DNA of 16,528 nucleotides from a bacterium (GTDB lineage: Bacteria; Chloroflexota; Dormibacteria; UBA8260; Bog-877): assembly GCA_021791345.1 (NCBI GenBank), contig JAJYWT010000031.1, forward strand, positions 1-16,528, given 5' to 3'. Below, in pieces: positions 14,961 through 16,528 of this stretch. The position numbers and the translations under genes were made by a program. Position 1 is the first letter of the stretch; every line of letters begins with the position of its first letter. Under the pieces are notes generated by a model that was not told the DNA's origin, made no database searches, and was given only the letters and a program-made list of their open reading frames with translations.

Positions 14961-16528
14961 TTTCACCCACCCGCCCTCAGCTGGTCGGCAGTTTCGGCAT
15001 GGTGGCGGCGTCCGATTGGCTGGCGGCGGCGAGCGGGATGGCGATGCTGGAGCGGGGCGGCAACGCCTTTGACGCCGCGGTCGCGACCGGGCTCGTCCTC
15101 CAGGTCGTGGAACCCCATCTGAACGGGCCCGGTGGTGAGGTCCCGATCATCCTCTATGACCGGGCCGAGCAGGAGGTCGTGGTGGTCGATGGGCAGGGCC
15201 CGGCCCCGCGGGCGGCCAGCATCGAGGGCTTCCGCCGCCAGGGGGTTCCCCTCATTCCCGGCACCGGACTGCTGGCGGCCAATGTCCCGGGCGCCTTCTC
15301 GGCCTGGATGCTGATGCTGCAGCGTTACGGCACGCTCAGCCTCCAGGAGGTGATGGGCCCGGTCATCCACTACGCACGCCACGGGGTCCCCATCCTGCCG
15401 GCGGTGCACCAGTCGATCGCGAACTGCGAGCAGCGATTCCACGACCTCTGGCCCACCTCCGGAGAGGTCTTCCTGAGGGACGGAAGGGCGCCCGCCGTGG
15501 GTTCGAGGTTCAGCAACCCTCAGCTGGCGGCGGTGTACGAGGACATCCTCCGGGCCGCCGAAGCGGCGCCGGGGGGCCGGGAGCACCAGATCGGGGCCGC
15601 CGTCGAAGCCTTCTACCAGGGACCGGTCGCGGAGGCGGTGGACCGGTTTGCCAGCCATACCGAGCTCTGGGACGAGACCGGCACCCCCCACGCCGGCTTC
15701 CTGGATGGGGCCGACCTGGCATCCTGGCGGGCGTCCTTCGAGAGCCCGCTGTCCCTGGACTACCACGGGGTCAGGGTCCACAAGACCGGGCCCTGGGGAC
15801 AGGGGCCGGTCTTCCTGCAGCAGCTGCAGCTGCTCTCCGGCTACGACCTGGGATCGCTCGAGCCCGACTCGGCCGACTTCGTCCACCTGGTCACCGAGTG
15901 CGGCAAGCTCGCCTTCGCCGACCGCGAGGCCTACTACGGGGACCCCCGCTACGTCGATGTGCCGATCGCGGAGCTGCTCAGCCCCGACTACGCGGCCGAG
16001 CGCCGCCGGCTGGTGGCGGAGACGGCCTCGATGGAGATCCGTCCCGGAAGGCCGGGGGGGCGTGAGCCCCGCCTCCCCAGCCGCGGGTTGCGTGAGCTGA
16101 CCCAGGAGATCGAGGGCGCGGCCGGGCTGCCCCCTGACCCGGTGGGGAAGGACACCTGTCACCTGGACGTGGTGGACCGCTGGGGCAACATGGTGTCGGC
16201 GACCCCGAGCGGGGGCTGGCTCCATGGCTCCCCCGTCGTGCCCGGACTCGGGTTCCCGCTCTCGACCAGGTCGCAGATGTTCTGGCTCGAGGAGGGGCTG
16301 GCGAGCTCTCTGGTCGGCGGCAAGCGTCCGCGCACGACGCTCACCCCGACTCTGGTGCTGCGTGACGGCCAGCCCTGGCTGGCCTGCGGTACCCCGGGCG
16401 GAGACCAGCAGGACCAGTGGTCGTTCGTGTTCTTCCTGCGCCATCTCCACCATGCCCTGGACCTGCAGCGCGCGATTGAGGCCCCCGCCTTTCACTCGAC
16501 CCACTTCCACAGCTCCTTCTATCCTCGG
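14957..16528 (+). CDS. Gamma-glutamyltransferase family Ntn-hydrolase, atypical (3' end off window)
   Basis: From ATG at 14957 (overlapping the dppF stop) 524 codons run to the window edge. Relatives have about 530-580 residues, so little is missing. There is no signal peptide, so it is probably cytoplasmic. Family features: MVAASDWLAAASGMAMLERG and GGNAFDAAVAT near the N-terminus, then the autoprocessing site KDTCHLDVVD with Thr400 as expected nucleophile, and GTPGGDQQDQW (478-488) with the oxyanion glycines 481-482. Against E. coli GGT, the substrate-binding Arg114 region reads GQG (79-81), the Asp433 position reads Met441, and Ser462-Ser463 read Thr460-Thr461. The gamma-glutamyl pocket therefore looks lost. 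It may hydrolyse another amide imported by the adjacent transporter. The residue alignment is by eye. Confidence 0.9.
   Translation, partial: MISPTRPQLVGSFGMVAASDWLAAASGMAMLERGGNAFDAAVATGLVLQVVEPHLNGPGGEVPIILYDRAEQEVVVVDGQGPAPRAASIEGFRRQGVPLIPGTGLLAANVPGAFSAWMLMLQRYGTLSLQEVMGPVIHYARHGVPILPAVHQSIANCEQRFHDLWPTSGEVFLRDGRAPAVGSRFSNPQLAAVYEDILRAAEAAPGGREHQIGAAVEAFYQGPVAEAVDRFASHTELWDETGTPHAGFLDGADLASWRASFESPLSLDYHGVRVHKTGPWGQGPVFLQQLQLLSGYDLGSLEPDSADFVHLVTECGKLAFADREAYYGDPRYVDVPIAELLSPDYAAERRRLVAETASMEIRPGRPGGREPRLPSRGLRELTQEIEGAAGLPPDPVGKDTCHLDVVDRWGNMVSATPSGGWLHGSPVVPGLGFPLSTRSQMFWLEEGLASSLVGGKRPRTTLTPTLVLRDGQPWLACGTPGGDQQDQWSFVFFLRHLHHALDLQRAIEAPAFHSTHFHSSFYPR

Noticed and set aside
14963..16510. 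515-codon open frame antisense to the GGT-like gene
   Set aside because: A mirror frame typical of GC-rich coding DNA: rich in Arg, Gly, His, Asp and Pro, with no family motif, while the plus strand carries a clear Ntn-hydrolase.
1..16528. CRISPR array, tRNA, rRNA, insertion sequence or prophage gene
   Set aside because: No regularly spaced repeats, cloverleaf or rRNA-like stretch, transposase motif or terminal inverted repeats were seen on reading both strands.

Overview
This is a GC-rich bacterial chromosome segment (roughly two thirds G+C by eye) that reads as a compact catabolic and uptake island. Several genes start with GTG or TTG, neighbouring stops and starts overlap by 4 to 11 bases, both substrate-binding proteins carry a lipobox, and one gene is a LivM-LivG fusion. 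This suits a soil-type actinobacterium or a related Terrabacteria lineage (Dormibacterota, Chloroflexota). No rRNA or other phylogenetic marker is present, so the taxonomy is inference.

Left arm, minus strand (8779 down to 1). In transcription order: a fumarylacetoacetate hydrolase (FAH) family enzyme (7874-8779), a probable 53-residue small protein (7682-7843), and a complete branched-chain-amino-acid-type (HAAT) ABC importer. The importer comprises a lipoprotein binding protein (6339-7661), LivH (5383-6261), a LivM-LivG fusion (3490-5307) and LivF (2721-3500). After a 260-base gap comes an RraA-type aldolase/decarboxylase (1807-2460). After 228 bases comes a thiamine-diphosphate enzyme of the 2-hydroxyacyl-CoA lyase/acetolactate synthase superfamily (1-1578), whose C-terminus lies beyond the window. 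The likely theme is import of a small organic or amino acid, then C-C bond cleavage of 2-oxo or 2-hydroxy acid intermediates.

Centre (8780-9429). A 650-base divergent control region. It holds a clear sigma70-type promoter facing left whose -10 lies inside a 21-base near-perfect palindrome, plus a weaker extended -10 candidate and a possible 16-codon leader ORF facing right. No regulator gene is in the window.

Right arm, plus strand (9430 to 16528). A tightly packed Dpp/Opp-type operon: peptide-type lipoprotein binding protein, two permeases (DppB, DppC), two ATPases (DppD, DppF) and a gamma-glutamyltransferase-like Ntn-hydrolase cut by the window edge. All junctions after DppB overlap or abut. 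The hydrolase keeps its catalytic Thr and oxyanion glycines but appears to lack the residues that bind a gamma-glutamyl group, so its substrate may be another amide.

The enzyme and transporter families are individually familiar. The points of interest are their combination, the divergent operator, the small operon gene, the atypical hydrolase, and several strong inverted repeats within the operons. I saw no tRNA, rRNA, CRISPR array, insertion sequence or convincing intrinsic terminator.
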